DNA of 64,000 bases, from the NCBI RefSeq assembly GCF_027571385.1, contig NZ_CP085636.1, positions 4,096,001 to 4,160,000 on the forward strand. The letters run 5' to 3'. A model generated the notes under the pieces. It searched no databases. It was not told the DNA's origin and saw only the letters and a list, made by a program, of their open reading frames with translations. The DNA comes from Shewanella sp. MTB7 (GTDB taxonomy: Bacteria; Pseudomonadota; Gammaproteobacteria; Enterobacterales; Shewanellaceae). Below are positions 56,241-64,000 of this stretch, piece by piece (the first letter of the stretch is position 1; each line of letters starts with the position of its first letter). The position numbers and the translations under genes were made by a program.

Positions 56241-56263
56241 TTCTTAGGTTCTTAGGTTCTTAA
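56241..56263. repeat. Short tandem repeat TTCTTAGG x3
   Basis: TTCTTAGG-TTCTTAGG-TTCTTAA immediately upstream of the orphan pilin gene. Two exact copies and a partial third. Confidence 0.6.
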
Positions 56264-56422
56264 CTAATAAAAACAGCATCTAGTCGCAAAATTCGACCTG
56301 CAGTTTACTCTCCTGAGTTCAGGGCTAATTTGATCTGTACCTAAAAAATGGCAATGAGTTATAGATGCAGGTAAAATCGCCCCTCAAAAATATGAATGAA
56401 CAAAAGAGTGAGTTAACCAGAG

Positions 56423-58699
56423 ATGAGTAGAAAAATTGAGTTGTTAGCACCGGGCGGTGATGTTGAAGCGATCAAAGCAGCGATTGTTGCTGGTGCGAAC
56501 GCCGTCTATTGTGGGCTGGATAATTTTAATGCCCGTAACCGCGCCGCTAACCTCTCCTTTGATGATCTTTGTGGTATACTCAGGCTCGCCCACCAATATG
56601 ATTGTGAAGTGTTTCTGACCATCAATGTGGTGATTTTGGAGCAGGAACTTTCCGCCCTATTCAAACTACTGAACCAGCTAGTGAATACCAGCTTAGATGG
56701 CATTATCGTTCAAGATTTAGGCTTATTTAATCTGGTAAAAAAACACTTCCCGACACTTGATATTCACGCCTCAACTCAGCTAACGACCCACAACGAAGGT
56801 CAGATCCATTTTCTGAGTAAGATTGGTGCCTCACGCATAAACTTGTCACGTGAACTCAACTTAGGTGAGATAACATCATTAACCGCCCTTGCCCACCAAC
56901 ACGGCATGCTAACTGAGGTATTCGTGCACGGCTCTTTGTGTATCGCTTTCTCGGGGCAGTGCTATTCAAGCTCTGTCAGTGTCGGTAACTCAGGTAATCG
57001 AGGACGCTGCAGCCAAGCGTGTCGTGATGAATATGAGGAGACAGCTGCAGGCAACAAGTACCCACTCAACTTAAAAGATAACTCAGCCTATTTCGACCTC
57101 CCAGAGCTAGTTGAAGCTAAGGTAGACTCCCTTAAGATAGAGGGACGCATTAAAGGAGCGCATTACGTCTACACAGTGGTTGATAGCTGGCGTAAACAGA
57201 TCAACCAATTTGTCGACACTGGTAAACTACTCAATGATGACTCAAACCTCTATAAGGTGTTCAATCGAGACTTTACCAACTCGTTCCTCAAGGGGGATCT
57301 GACCAAAAACATGTTTATCGATAACCCACGCGATAACAGTGTTAACCATGCCGTTGAGCAAAAAAATGCCATCTCAGTGGTGCAGATCCAAGAGGTAAGA
57401 CAGAACCTTAGGGCTGATAAAAATGAGCTAGGTTTAACACTAGAGCAAAAAATACAGTTCCTCAATATTGATAAAATGCCACTTACCCTTACTTTCTCAG
57501 GACAAGCGGGGTTGCCGTTCACCATCAAAGCCAAGGTCGAAGCGGTGTCAAATCAGCCAGAGCAGGACTCACAGTTCCATGAGTTTACCCTAGCGTCGGA
57601 TTCTGCGTTACAGCTTTCAGATAAATCAGCCCTCGATCCCACAGTGCTTGAAAAACGCTTCAGAAGCTTTAATGATGCAGACTATATTATTCAAGATTAT
57701 GATTTTAGTCAGCTATCAGCAGGGCTCAGTATTCCATTTAAGGAGTTAACCGCCCTTAAAAACAGGCTAGCTTACTTACTCAATGACTCAGTGGAAGTGA
57801 TAGCGCCCGTCGAACTTCCGGTACTGATACAGGCTGACAAAATTGATGAACAGCCTAAGCTGTCTCTGCTTATCTGTGACGAAAAAGATGCCCACCTGTG
57901 CGATATCACAGCAGCTGACATTTACTTTAAACTGCCAGAGAGTTTTAAGAAGGGCTGCAATAAGTTTATCGAACTATTGCAGCGCAACCCTAGATTCATC
58001 CCTTGGTTTCCAACAGTATTGATTGGCAAAGACTATCTCGAAGCGGTAAGAATACTCGAACAAGTCAAGCCTAAACGCATCGTAACCAATAACACCGGCG
58101 TGGCTTACAAGGCGTTCGAGATGGGTATCGACTGGATAGCCGGGCCATTATTAAATACCACCAACTCCTATGCTCTGCGCACCATGCAGGAGGAGCTCAA
58201 CTGTTCTGGCGCGTTTATCTCCAACGAGATTAACCGGATGCAAATTCGTAATATCAAACGTCCAGCCGGATTCAAGTTGCTCTACAGCATCTACCACCCC
58301 ATCTTGATGATGACCAGTAGACAGTGCTTCTTTCAACAGACCGTTGGCTGTAACAAACCCAGTATTGAAGATGGCTGCATGCTCAAGTGTGAAAAAGCCA
58401 CCACGATCACTAACGTCAAAGGGATCTCTTTTGCAGTCGATAAGCAAAAAGGTGGCTACCCGAGTATCTATAACGATGAGCAATTCTTAAATCTGGATGT
58501 AATTAAGGATTTCTCTAGCCTATTTGATGAGTTCTTTATCGACTTAACCGATATCGGCTCAGGATCTAAAGCTAAGCTTGATAAAGTTAAGCTGGTTACA
58601 CATTTTGAAAACCTGCTTAACGGCGAAGCTGATGCGATTTCACAGCTTAATACTATGGTTGCGGTATCAACCAATGCCCAGTATCAACAAGGGCTTTAA
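56423..58699 (+). CDS. Peptidase U32 family protein (RlhA/YhbU-like)
   Basis: A 758-residue soluble protein of the U32 family, whose best-known members are tRNA/rRNA hydroxylation factors (RlhA, TrhP) rather than proteases. N-terminal barrel: LLAPGGDVEAIKAAIVAGANAVYCG, then IVQDLGLFN and ASTQLTTHNEGQ. The Fe-S cluster cysteines are in GSLCIAFSGQCYSS and RGRCSQACRDEYEE, and the U32 C-terminal signature DSLKIEGRIKGAHYVY is present. The second half (about 300-758) ends with further Cys (SRQCFFQQTVGC, DGCMLKCEKA). Length exceeds E. coli RlhA (about 650). Exact substrate not assignable here. Confidence 0.85.
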   Translation: MSRKIELLAPGGDVEAIKAAIVAGANAVYCGLDNFNARNRAANLSFDDLCGILRLAHQYDCEVFLTINVVILEQELSALFKLLNQLVNTSLDGIIVQDLGLFNLVKKHFPTLDIHASTQLTTHNEGQIHFLSKIGASRINLSRELNLGEITSLTALAHQHGMLTEVFVHGSLCIAFSGQCYSSSVSVGNSGNRGRCSQACRDEYEETAAGNKYPLNLKDNSAYFDLPELVEAKVDSLKIEGRIKGAHYVYTVVDSWRKQINQFVDTGKLLNDDSNLYKVFNRDFTNSFLKGDLTKNMFIDNPRDNSVNHAVEQKNAISVVQIQEVRQNLRADKNELGLTLEQKIQFLNIDKMPLTLTFSGQAGLPFTIKAKVEAVSNQPEQDSQFHEFTLASDSALQLSDKSALDPTVLEKRFRSFNDADYIIQDYDFSQLSAGLSIPFKELTALKNRLAYLLNDSVEVIAPVELPVLIQADKIDEQPKLSLLICDEKDAHLCDITAADIYFKLPESFKKGCNKFIELLQRNPRFIPWFPTVLIGKDYLEAVRILEQVKPKRIVTNNTGVAYKAFEMGIDWIAGPLLNTTNSYALRTMQEELNCSGAFISNEINRMQIRNIKRPAGFKLLYSIYHPILMMTSRQCFFQQTVGCNKPSIEDGCMLKCEKATTITNVKGISFAVDKQKGGYPSIYNDEQFLNLDVIKDFSSLFDEFFIDLTDIGSGSKAKLDKVKLVTHFENLLNGEADAISQLNTMVAVSTNAQYQQGL

Positions 58700-58774
58700 G
58701 TTAAGCCGTTAACTCAATAGAAACAAAGTATCTTGATGCTTTGTTTCTATTAGCACCTGCTTATGGAGAGCACT

Positions 58775-59437
58775 ATGCCTTTGCCAATACTCTATTCACT
58801 GCAACACTGCCCCTATGCCATGCGAGCTCGAATGGCAATATTATTGGCAGAGCAAAGCGTGATGTTGCGGGCGATAGTGATGAAAAACAAACCCGAAGCC
58901 ATGTTGCAAATCTCACCCAAAGGCACTGTTCCAGTGTTAATCATTGAAGATCGCGACGCTACTAAAATAATTGATGAAAGTCTGGATATTATGCTGTGGG
59001 CACTTAACAAAAATGATCCACTAGGTCTGCTCTATCCTCAAATACCTGAAGTGTTGCCTCAAATGCTCAAACTGATTGAGTACAACGACAAGGTATTTAA
59101 GCCTTTATTAGAGCAGTACAAGAGTGCAACACGTTATCATAAAGACTCAGAAATCCATGACAGAACCCAATGCGAGTCCTTCATTGCTCAGTTAGAAATA
59201 AAGCTAAACCAACATACATTCATCATGGGCGACAGCCTGAGTCTGGCTGACTACGCACTACTTCCTTTTGTGCGTCAATTTGCCAGAGCCGATCGCCACA
59301 AGTACCTAACTGCTCCCTACCCTAAGCTGCAACACTGGCTAAAGGCCCATCTAGACAGCCCATTTTTCTCGAAAGCCATGGCCAAATACTCCCTCTGGCT
59401 AGACAGTGGCGAAGAGCACCTGTTTGGGGATAAGTAA
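58775..59437 (+). CDS. Glutathione S-transferase family protein
   Basis: A 220-residue thioredoxin-fold plus helical GST. N-terminal YSLQHCPYAMRARMAILLAE has a Cys-Pro-Tyr-Ala active site, as in omega/lambda-type or glutaredoxin-2-like members, and PKGTVPVLI carries the cis-Pro. The helical domain (about 90-215) contains FIMGDSLSLADYALLPFVRQF. ATG 58775 has GGAGAG upstream; the ATG at 58763 itself overlaps that site. Substrate unknown. Confidence 0.88.
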   Translation: MPLPILYSLQHCPYAMRARMAILLAEQSVMLRAIVMKNKPEAMLQISPKGTVPVLIIEDRDATKIIDESLDIMLWALNKNDPLGLLYPQIPEVLPQMLKLIEYNDKVFKPLLEQYKSATRYHKDSEIHDRTQCESFIAQLEIKLNQHTFIMGDSLSLADYALLPFVRQFARADRHKYLTAPYPKLQHWLKAHLDSPFFSKAMAKYSLWLDSGEEHLFGDK

Positions 59438-59942
59438 ACTTATTGAATCACCCACAATTAAAAAACAATAGACTTTATCCACTAACTTCAAAATACTGGG
59501 TGCTTTAAACTCAAGTAAGATATTAATTTTTATTAAATTAAAATTACCTCATATTTTATTCAATTACAGTAAGTAAACAAGATGAGGCAAAACCGTAAGA
59601 AGATTAAATTCTTTGCCTAATTTCAACAGTCAAACAGATCTATTAGCCACAGAGAAAGACAATAGCTAAAAGATTGTTTAAATCTTCAGCTCTTCTGCAT
59701 GAACTCTGTGTAAGCGAAGCGTAACAACGTCAATGTTTAAGTGCCAGTTCGTATCTGCCAGACAGGAAGTCTCAATGTCGTAAAGGACAGGAGTCCGAGA
59801 ACGACCCTAGCTCTCGTTCATTAGCACATAGCTTCGCTACATTCACCGTGGTGAGAATATTTTTTGCTTTACCTACTTATGAAACCAAGGCATAAAACAA
59901 AAGAGTCACAGCTAAATACTCTCAATCCCAAAAAGCCTTACA
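59438..59942. other. Intergenic region with structured repeat-like element
   Basis: About 505 bases, AT rich at both ends, with a less AT-rich core at 59700-59845 that is unlike its flanks. No gene seen. Confidence 0.5.
59709..59841. repeat. MITE-like element with inverted ends
   Basis: TGTAAGCGAAGC (59709-59720) and GCTTCGCTACA (59831-59841) are near-perfect inverted ends. Inside are a smaller hairpin (GAACGA 59799-59804 / TCGTTC 59814-59819) and a direct repeat of CAGGA-type sequence. The composition differs from flanks. A repeated mobile or structured element is suspected but no second copy lies in this window. Confidence 0.4.
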
Positions 59943-61496
59943 TTAAACTCTATCTAACTCTCGCTTAGCACTGCTCCAGTTCAGGTGATACTTCTCACCT
60001 GCGGGCTTATCGGTGCGCTCAAATGTATGGGCGCCAAAGTAGTCACGCTGACCTTGGAGTAAATTTGCCGGCAAGGTCTCACTGCGGTAGCTGTCGTAGT
60101 AGGCCAAAGCCGAGCTAATACAGGGTGCCGGTATTCCTTTGAGAACTGCCGTTGATACAGCTTGACGCCAATCGAGTTGCTTAGCGGAGAGTGCTTGGCT
60201 GAATACATCCGCCATCAGTAAGTTCTCCAGCTCGATACCTGTCGTCGCTGCGGCTTGATAGGCTTGAGTTATTGACTGTAGGAAAGTGGCGCGGATGATA
60301 CAACCCGCACGCCAAATCTTTGCTATTTCGGCAAAATCCAGTGTCCAGTTGCGCTCTTTAGCATTCATAGCCATCAATTGAAAACCTTGGGCATAGCTGG
60401 CAACTTTGGCACAATAAAGGGCACTTTCCAGCTGGGTAATAAAAGCATCACGCTCCTCATCGCTAGGTTTGACGGCAACAGGGCCAGTCAAAAGTTGGCT
60501 CAACTTTACTCTTTGATCTTTTTGGGTACTCACGGCGCGAGCATAAACGGCCTCAGCAATGGTTGGTGCAGGACAGCCTATCTGCAAACTGCTCACCGCA
60601 GTCCAAAGTCCAGTGCCCTTTTGGCCCGCCTTGTCCAAGATCATCTCGACCAAAGGCTTACCTGAAATAGGATCCGCTTGCTTTAGCACCTCTGCGCTGA
60701 TCTCCATCAAATAGCTGTTTAAGCTACCTCGATTCCAACGTTCAAACAGATTGGCTATCTCATCGGCAGACATATTGAAGCCGTCGCTCAGTAGCTGATA
60801 GGCTTCGCAGATAAGTTGCATATCAGCATATTCGATGCCGTTATGTACCATTTTGACATAATGTCCAGCGCCCGCAGGGCCAATATACGTAGTACAGGGC
60901 TCACCTTCTGTCACTGGATTACCCGGCTCTTGACGCTCAATAGGCAAGCCCGTTTCAGGGTTAACTTTAGCCGCTATTGCCTCCCAGATAGGTTTAATCC
61001 TGTTCCAAGCCTTGATATTGCCGCTTGGCATCAATGAAGGCCCAAAACGCGCGCCCATTTCTCCGCCAGAAACAGCTGAACTAAAGAAGATAAATTTATC
61101 GGCGTAGCGCGCTTCACGTTCGACCGTATCAGTCCATAAACTGTTACCCGTATCGATGACAATATCATCTTGCGCGATACCTGCGTCAATTAAGGTATTG
61201 CATACCCCATCGACAGGAGCACCAGCAGGAACTGACAGCACAATAATTCGAGGTTTCTCGAGACTGGATAACATTTCAGAAAGATTATTACAGCCACTAA
61301 CACGCAGTGGGACATGGAGCTGTTTGCTGGAGATTCGGTCCGCTTTCTCTTGCTGAACCACGCCTTCAACTTTCTTAGCATCTAAGTCGAAAGCGACAAC
61401 GCGATACTGATTATCAGCAATATTTAAGGAAAGATTTTTTCCCATGACGCCAAGGCCTATAACGCCGACATCATATAAATTGGTGTGATTTTCCAT
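59943..61496 (-). CDS. gnd: 6-phosphogluconate dehydrogenase, decarboxylating
   Basis: A 517-residue NADP-dependent enzyme of the oxidative pentose phosphate pathway, giving ribulose 5-phosphate and carbon dioxide. N-terminal GVIGLGVMGKNLSLNIAD, SGGEMGARFGPSLMPSG, catalytic Lys/His region GAGHYVKMVHNGIEYADMQLICEAY and DKAGQKGTGLWTA are all present. It is longer than E. coli Gnd (468), as in other long Gnd enzymes. It is the only pentose-phosphate gene in the window; zwf and pgl are not here. Confidence 0.95.
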   Translation of the reverse strand: MENHTNLYDVGVIGLGVMGKNLSLNIADNQYRVVAFDLDAKKVEGVVQQEKADRISSKQLHVPLRVSGCNNLSEMLSSLEKPRIIVLSVPAGAPVDGVCNTLIDAGIAQDDIVIDTGNSLWTDTVEREARYADKFIFFSSAVSGGEMGARFGPSLMPSGNIKAWNRIKPIWEAIAAKVNPETGLPIERQEPGNPVTEGEPCTTYIGPAGAGHYVKMVHNGIEYADMQLICEAYQLLSDGFNMSADEIANLFERWNRGSLNSYLMEISAEVLKQADPISGKPLVEMILDKAGQKGTGLWTAVSSLQIGCPAPTIAEAVYARAVSTQKDQRVKLSQLLTGPVAVKPSDEERDAFITQLESALYCAKVASYAQGFQLMAMNAKERNWTLDFAEIAKIWRAGCIIRATFLQSITQAYQAAATTGIELENLLMADVFSQALSAKQLDWRQAVSTAVLKGIPAPCISSALAYYDSYRSETLPANLLQGQRDYFGAHTFERTDKPAGEKYHLNWSSAKRELDRV

Positions 61497-61787
61497 TGAT
61501 ATATTTTCCGCAGGTAACAGAAGATAATATACCCAGTCTATTATTGGTAAGTTAACTCACAGAGTTAGCCTTCTCTTTTATACTAGAGAGCCCTGCATTG
61601 GGGCATAGACGAGAGGTATTATTTGCTCAGGATTATACATACTATGGTAAGTAAATTACTAGGATCCGTAGATTTGTTTACAAAAAAAAGCCTATCTCAG
61701 TTCAAAAGATAACAACACAGCCTATCCAGGGGTGATGATAAAGTCCTCTGGATAAGCCGATTATTTCATATCACTCCTGCTAACGGA
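61497..61787. other. Intergenic region between propionyl-CoA synthetase and gnd
   Basis: About 290 bases holding the gnd promoter region and a hairpin at 61723-61754. No gene recognised. Confidence 0.4.
61723..61754 (-). terminator. Hairpin after propionyl-CoA synthetase gene
   Basis: TATCCAGGGG / CCTCTGGATA, 10-bp stem with one wobble pair, 12-base loop, 34 bases after the stop. No T run follows. Confidence 0.4.
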
Positions 61788-63716
61788 TTATTGTTGACGG
61801 GTCGTCAACGCATCGGCGTAACCCATACGCGTCAGCGCGTTACGCACCAGCTCTAATGTTTGCGGATCTTCGATGGTGGCAGGTACTTTATAATCTTGAT
61901 TATCAGCAATTTTTCGCATTGTGCCGCGCAAAATTTTGCCTGAGCGAGTCTTGGGTAACTTTTGCACCACACTGACCAATCGAAATGAAGCCACGGGGCC
62001 AATATTCTTGCGTACTAAGCTTATCAACTCTTTATACAGTGTTTCATCACTCAAGCTTACCCCTTTTTTAAGCACCACTAAGCCTAATGGAACTTGACCT
62101 TTAAGCTTATCATCAACCCCTATCACGGCCACTTCCGCCACGGCTTCATGTTGACACAACACCTCTTCAAAACGTCCAGTAGAAAGTCGATGCCCAGCAA
62201 CATTGATGATGTCATCGATACGACTCATGATATACAGGTAACCCTCCTCATCCATATAACCAGCATCACCCGAGAGGTAGTAGCCCGGATACATAGATAA
62301 GTAACTGTCTAAATATCTCTGTTCATTTTGCCACAGGGTGGTCAAGGTTCCCGGCGGCAAAGGCAGCTTAATCACCACATTACCTGAGGTATTCGCCTCC
62401 ACCTTATTCCCCATCTCATCGACAACCTCAACTTGATAACCCGGCACAGGTAGCGCAGGCGATCCAGGCTTTACTTCAACAGGAGCTGTACCCATCAAAT
62501 TAGCAGCGACAGGCCAACCAGTTTCAGTTTGCCACCAATGATCGATGACGGGCTTTGCTAAACGCTCCTCCGCCCAACGCAGGGTGTCGGGATCGCAGCG
62601 TTCTCCGGCTAAAAACAGTGTATGCAGACAAGATAGATCGACATCTTTAATAAAGTCACCATCGGGATCGTCTCGCTTTATCGCCCGTATCGCTGTAGGG
62701 GCAGTAAAGAAACTCTTAACCTGATACTTAGCAATTGTGCGCCAAAATATCCCCGGATCGGGTGTGCCAACCGGCTTACCTTCAAACATAAGCGTGGTCG
62801 CCCCTACCAACAAAGGTCCGTAGACAATATAGGAGTGTCCAACCACCCAGCCCACATCCGATGCAGCCCAGAAAGTATCCCCCGCTTCGATGTTGTAGAT
62901 ATGCTTCATCGACCAGGCAAGTGCCACGCCATGGCCGCCATTATCACGTACCACGCCTTTAGGTTGCCCCGTGGTCCCAGAGGTATAAAGGATATAAAGG
63001 GGATCTGTCGCGGCAATACTCAAGCAGCCAATATCTGGGGCACTGGCAACTGCGCTCTGCCAGTCGACATCACGTCCCGGCACTAGCTCTGCTTGATGTT
63101 GGCTTCGATTGAGGATAATACACTGCTCAACTTTATGACTCGATTGGGCAATAGCATCGTCCAACAAAGGCTTATAAGCCACAGCACCTGAGGGTTCAAT
63201 GCCACAAGAAGCCGACAAAATAAGCTTAGGTTTAGCGTCGTCAATCCGGCTCGCCAATTCATTACCAGCAAAACCGCCAAAAACCACAGAGTGAATTGCG
63301 CCAATGCGTGCACACGCCAGCATGGCATAGGCCGTTTCTGGCACCATCGGCATATAGATGATAACGCGATCGCCCTTTTTCACGCCAACTGAATCCATGT
63401 AACCCGCCAGTCGGCTGACTTGGGCTTGCAGTTCTGTATAGGTAATGCCGTATTCAGTGTCGGTCACCGGACTGACATATTGAATAGCAATCTGCTCGCC
63501 CCGCCCACTATCTACATGTCTGTCCACCGCGTTATAACAGGTATTAAGTTCACCACCAGCAAACCAAGTATAGAGTGGCATATTGCTGTCATCGAGGACG
63601 CGATCCCAAGGTTTATCCCAACTTAACGCCGTAGCTGCATCAGCCCAAAATTGCTCAGATTGCGCTATAGAGGCTGTATGCATCTGTTGATGTAGCTTAT
63701 GATTCTCGCTCTTCAT
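61788..63716 (-). CDS. prpE: Propionyl-CoA synthetase-like AMP-forming ligase
   Basis: A 642-residue acyl-CoA synthetase of the Acs/PrpE group. ATP motif ILYTSGTTGQPKGVVRD, then WWQTETGWP, INVAGHRLSTGRFEEVL and the C-terminal TRSGKILRG lysine, the usual acetylation target. The subgroup features DNGGHGVALAWSMKHIYNI and KRDDPDGDFIKDVDLS point to propionate rather than acetate. GGGGAGAGGG precedes the ATG. A perfect 16-bp palindrome shared with the branched-chain operon lies 218 bases upstream. Acetate or acetoacetate as substrate cannot be excluded. Confidence 0.9.
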   Translation of the reverse strand: MKSENHKLHQQMHTASIAQSEQFWADAATALSWDKPWDRVLDDSNMPLYTWFAGGELNTCYNAVDRHVDSGRGEQIAIQYVSPVTDTEYGITYTELQAQVSRLAGYMDSVGVKKGDRVIIYMPMVPETAYAMLACARIGAIHSVVFGGFAGNELASRIDDAKPKLILSASCGIEPSGAVAYKPLLDDAIAQSSHKVEQCIILNRSQHQAELVPGRDVDWQSAVASAPDIGCLSIAATDPLYILYTSGTTGQPKGVVRDNGGHGVALAWSMKHIYNIEAGDTFWAASDVGWVVGHSYIVYGPLLVGATTLMFEGKPVGTPDPGIFWRTIAKYQVKSFFTAPTAIRAIKRDDPDGDFIKDVDLSCLHTLFLAGERCDPDTLRWAEERLAKPVIDHWWQTETGWPVAANLMGTAPVEVKPGSPALPVPGYQVEVVDEMGNKVEANTSGNVVIKLPLPPGTLTTLWQNEQRYLDSYLSMYPGYYLSGDAGYMDEEGYLYIMSRIDDIINVAGHRLSTGRFEEVLCQHEAVAEVAVIGVDDKLKGQVPLGLVVLKKGVSLSDETLYKELISLVRKNIGPVASFRLVSVVQKLPKTRSGKILRGTMRKIADNQDYKVPATIEDPQTLELVRNALTRMGYADALTTRQQ

Positions 63717-63790
63717 TACCCTCTCCCCAGAACATAAAATTGAATAATTCGGCTTACAGCTAAAGACTATAAGCCTAGGCTAGACACATT

Positions 63791-63809
63791 ATGCTCACAG
63801 ACTGAGCAT
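63791..63809. promoter_or_regulatory. Inverted repeat near prpE promoter
   Basis: ATGCTCA-CAGAC-TGAGCAT, 7-bp perfect arms and 5-base spacer, about 75-93 bases upstream of the synthetase start. Possible operator; not matched to a known regulator. Confidence 0.4.
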
Positions 63810-63933
63810 TCCCATTAGACCTTATGATTAGGTTGGATATTGAGCGGTTCACATATCTAATAAACTGGCAAATTTACTTTCCATAAACAACCAATCAAAA
63901 ATCAAAAAAATAAGTGAACACCGAACCACCATC

Positions 63934-63949
63934 TTTACGTTAACGTAAA
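63934..63949. promoter_or_regulatory. Perfect palindrome, LiuR-like operator
   Basis: TTTACGTTAACGTAAA is self-complementary and 14 of 16 bases identical to 42710-42725. It lies between the synthetase gene and whatever gene starts beyond the window, so it could serve either or both. Confidence 0.75.
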
Positions 63950-64000
63950 CTTCATGTAAGGTAATTAAAAGTTAAATATTATGGTGTTTTTAATGAGTGA

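Larger units (their letters stand above)
63717..64000. other. Promoter region at right edge
   Basis: About 280 bases upstream of the propionyl-CoA synthetase gene, holding two inverted repeats. A plus-strand gene may begin at the very end (ATG at 63981 or 63993), but too little is visible to call it. Confidence 0.5.

Noticed and set aside
59438..59942. Small RNA or hidden gene upstream of gnd
   Set aside because: No promoter-terminator pair or coding frame supports it; recorded only as a repeat-like element.

Overview
The window reads as a chromosomal segment of a marine gammaproteobacterium, most probably a Shewanella. The basis is gene content and order recalled from that genus, not a search: a seven-gene valine/isoleucine degradation operon beside metA, an OmpW-type porin and YbaY-type lipoproteins, a copA/cueR pair, and gnd next to a propionyl-CoA synthetase. 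Base composition is moderate and even, codon use looks uniform, and I see no tRNA, rRNA, insertion sequence, phage or CRISPR array.

Layout. Positions 1-3418 carry the 5' part of a PstC-like phosphate permease (minus), a GcvR-like double-ACT regulator and a DUF2797 protein. Positions 3628-13951 form an accessory surface block: a DUF6916-like protein, a GNAT acetyltransferase, a microcystin-dependent/tail-collar protein and a 2912-residue secreted multi-Ig protein. The C-terminus of that giant protein is odd: a GlyGly-CTERM-like tail, then a second signal-peptide-like segment, then an outer-membrane beta-barrel, all in one frame. Next come a secreted lipase and its foldase, with a 10-G tract inside the foldase membrane anchor. 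After a lipoprotein and a DUF1415 protein lies a tightly overlapping minus-strand operon (RND/MMPL exporter, ferritin-like di-iron protein, KAS III) that looks like an uncharacterised lipid synthesis-and-export system. A FIST sensor plus PAS-GGDEF cyclase, an RNase H, a LETM1-like protein, an M17 aminopeptidase and the ABC-F protein YbiT follow.

Positions 29536-32314 are a copper-efflux module (copA and divergent cueR) with a textbook 19-bp-spacer MerR-type promoter. An S9 peptidase that lacks the expected catalytic histidine and a small membrane protein come next. Positions 34806-42603 are the branched-chain acyl-CoA degradation operon (thiolase, mmsA, acyl-CoA dehydrogenase, two crotonase-family enzymes, mmsB, SDR). 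The remainder holds an M6 metalloprotease, an EF-hand protein, metA with an upstream YbaY-type lipoprotein, SDRs, OmpW, TesB, MenA, a methyltransferase, a lone type IV pilin-like protein, a U32 peptidase-family protein, a GST, gnd and a propionyl-CoA synthetase.

The regulatory picture hangs together. An almost identical 16-bp palindrome lies upstream of the branched-chain operon and at the right edge of the window, upstream of the propionyl-CoA synthetase. This fits a shared LiuR-type regulon that channels branched-chain carbon to propionyl- and acetyl-CoA. Other candidate sites are a perfect FNR/EtrA box upstream of ompW, MetJ-like boxes upstream of the ybaY-like/metA pair and a CRP-like site upstream of the small membrane protein. 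All functions are inferred from sequence motifs read by eye; no database search was run.
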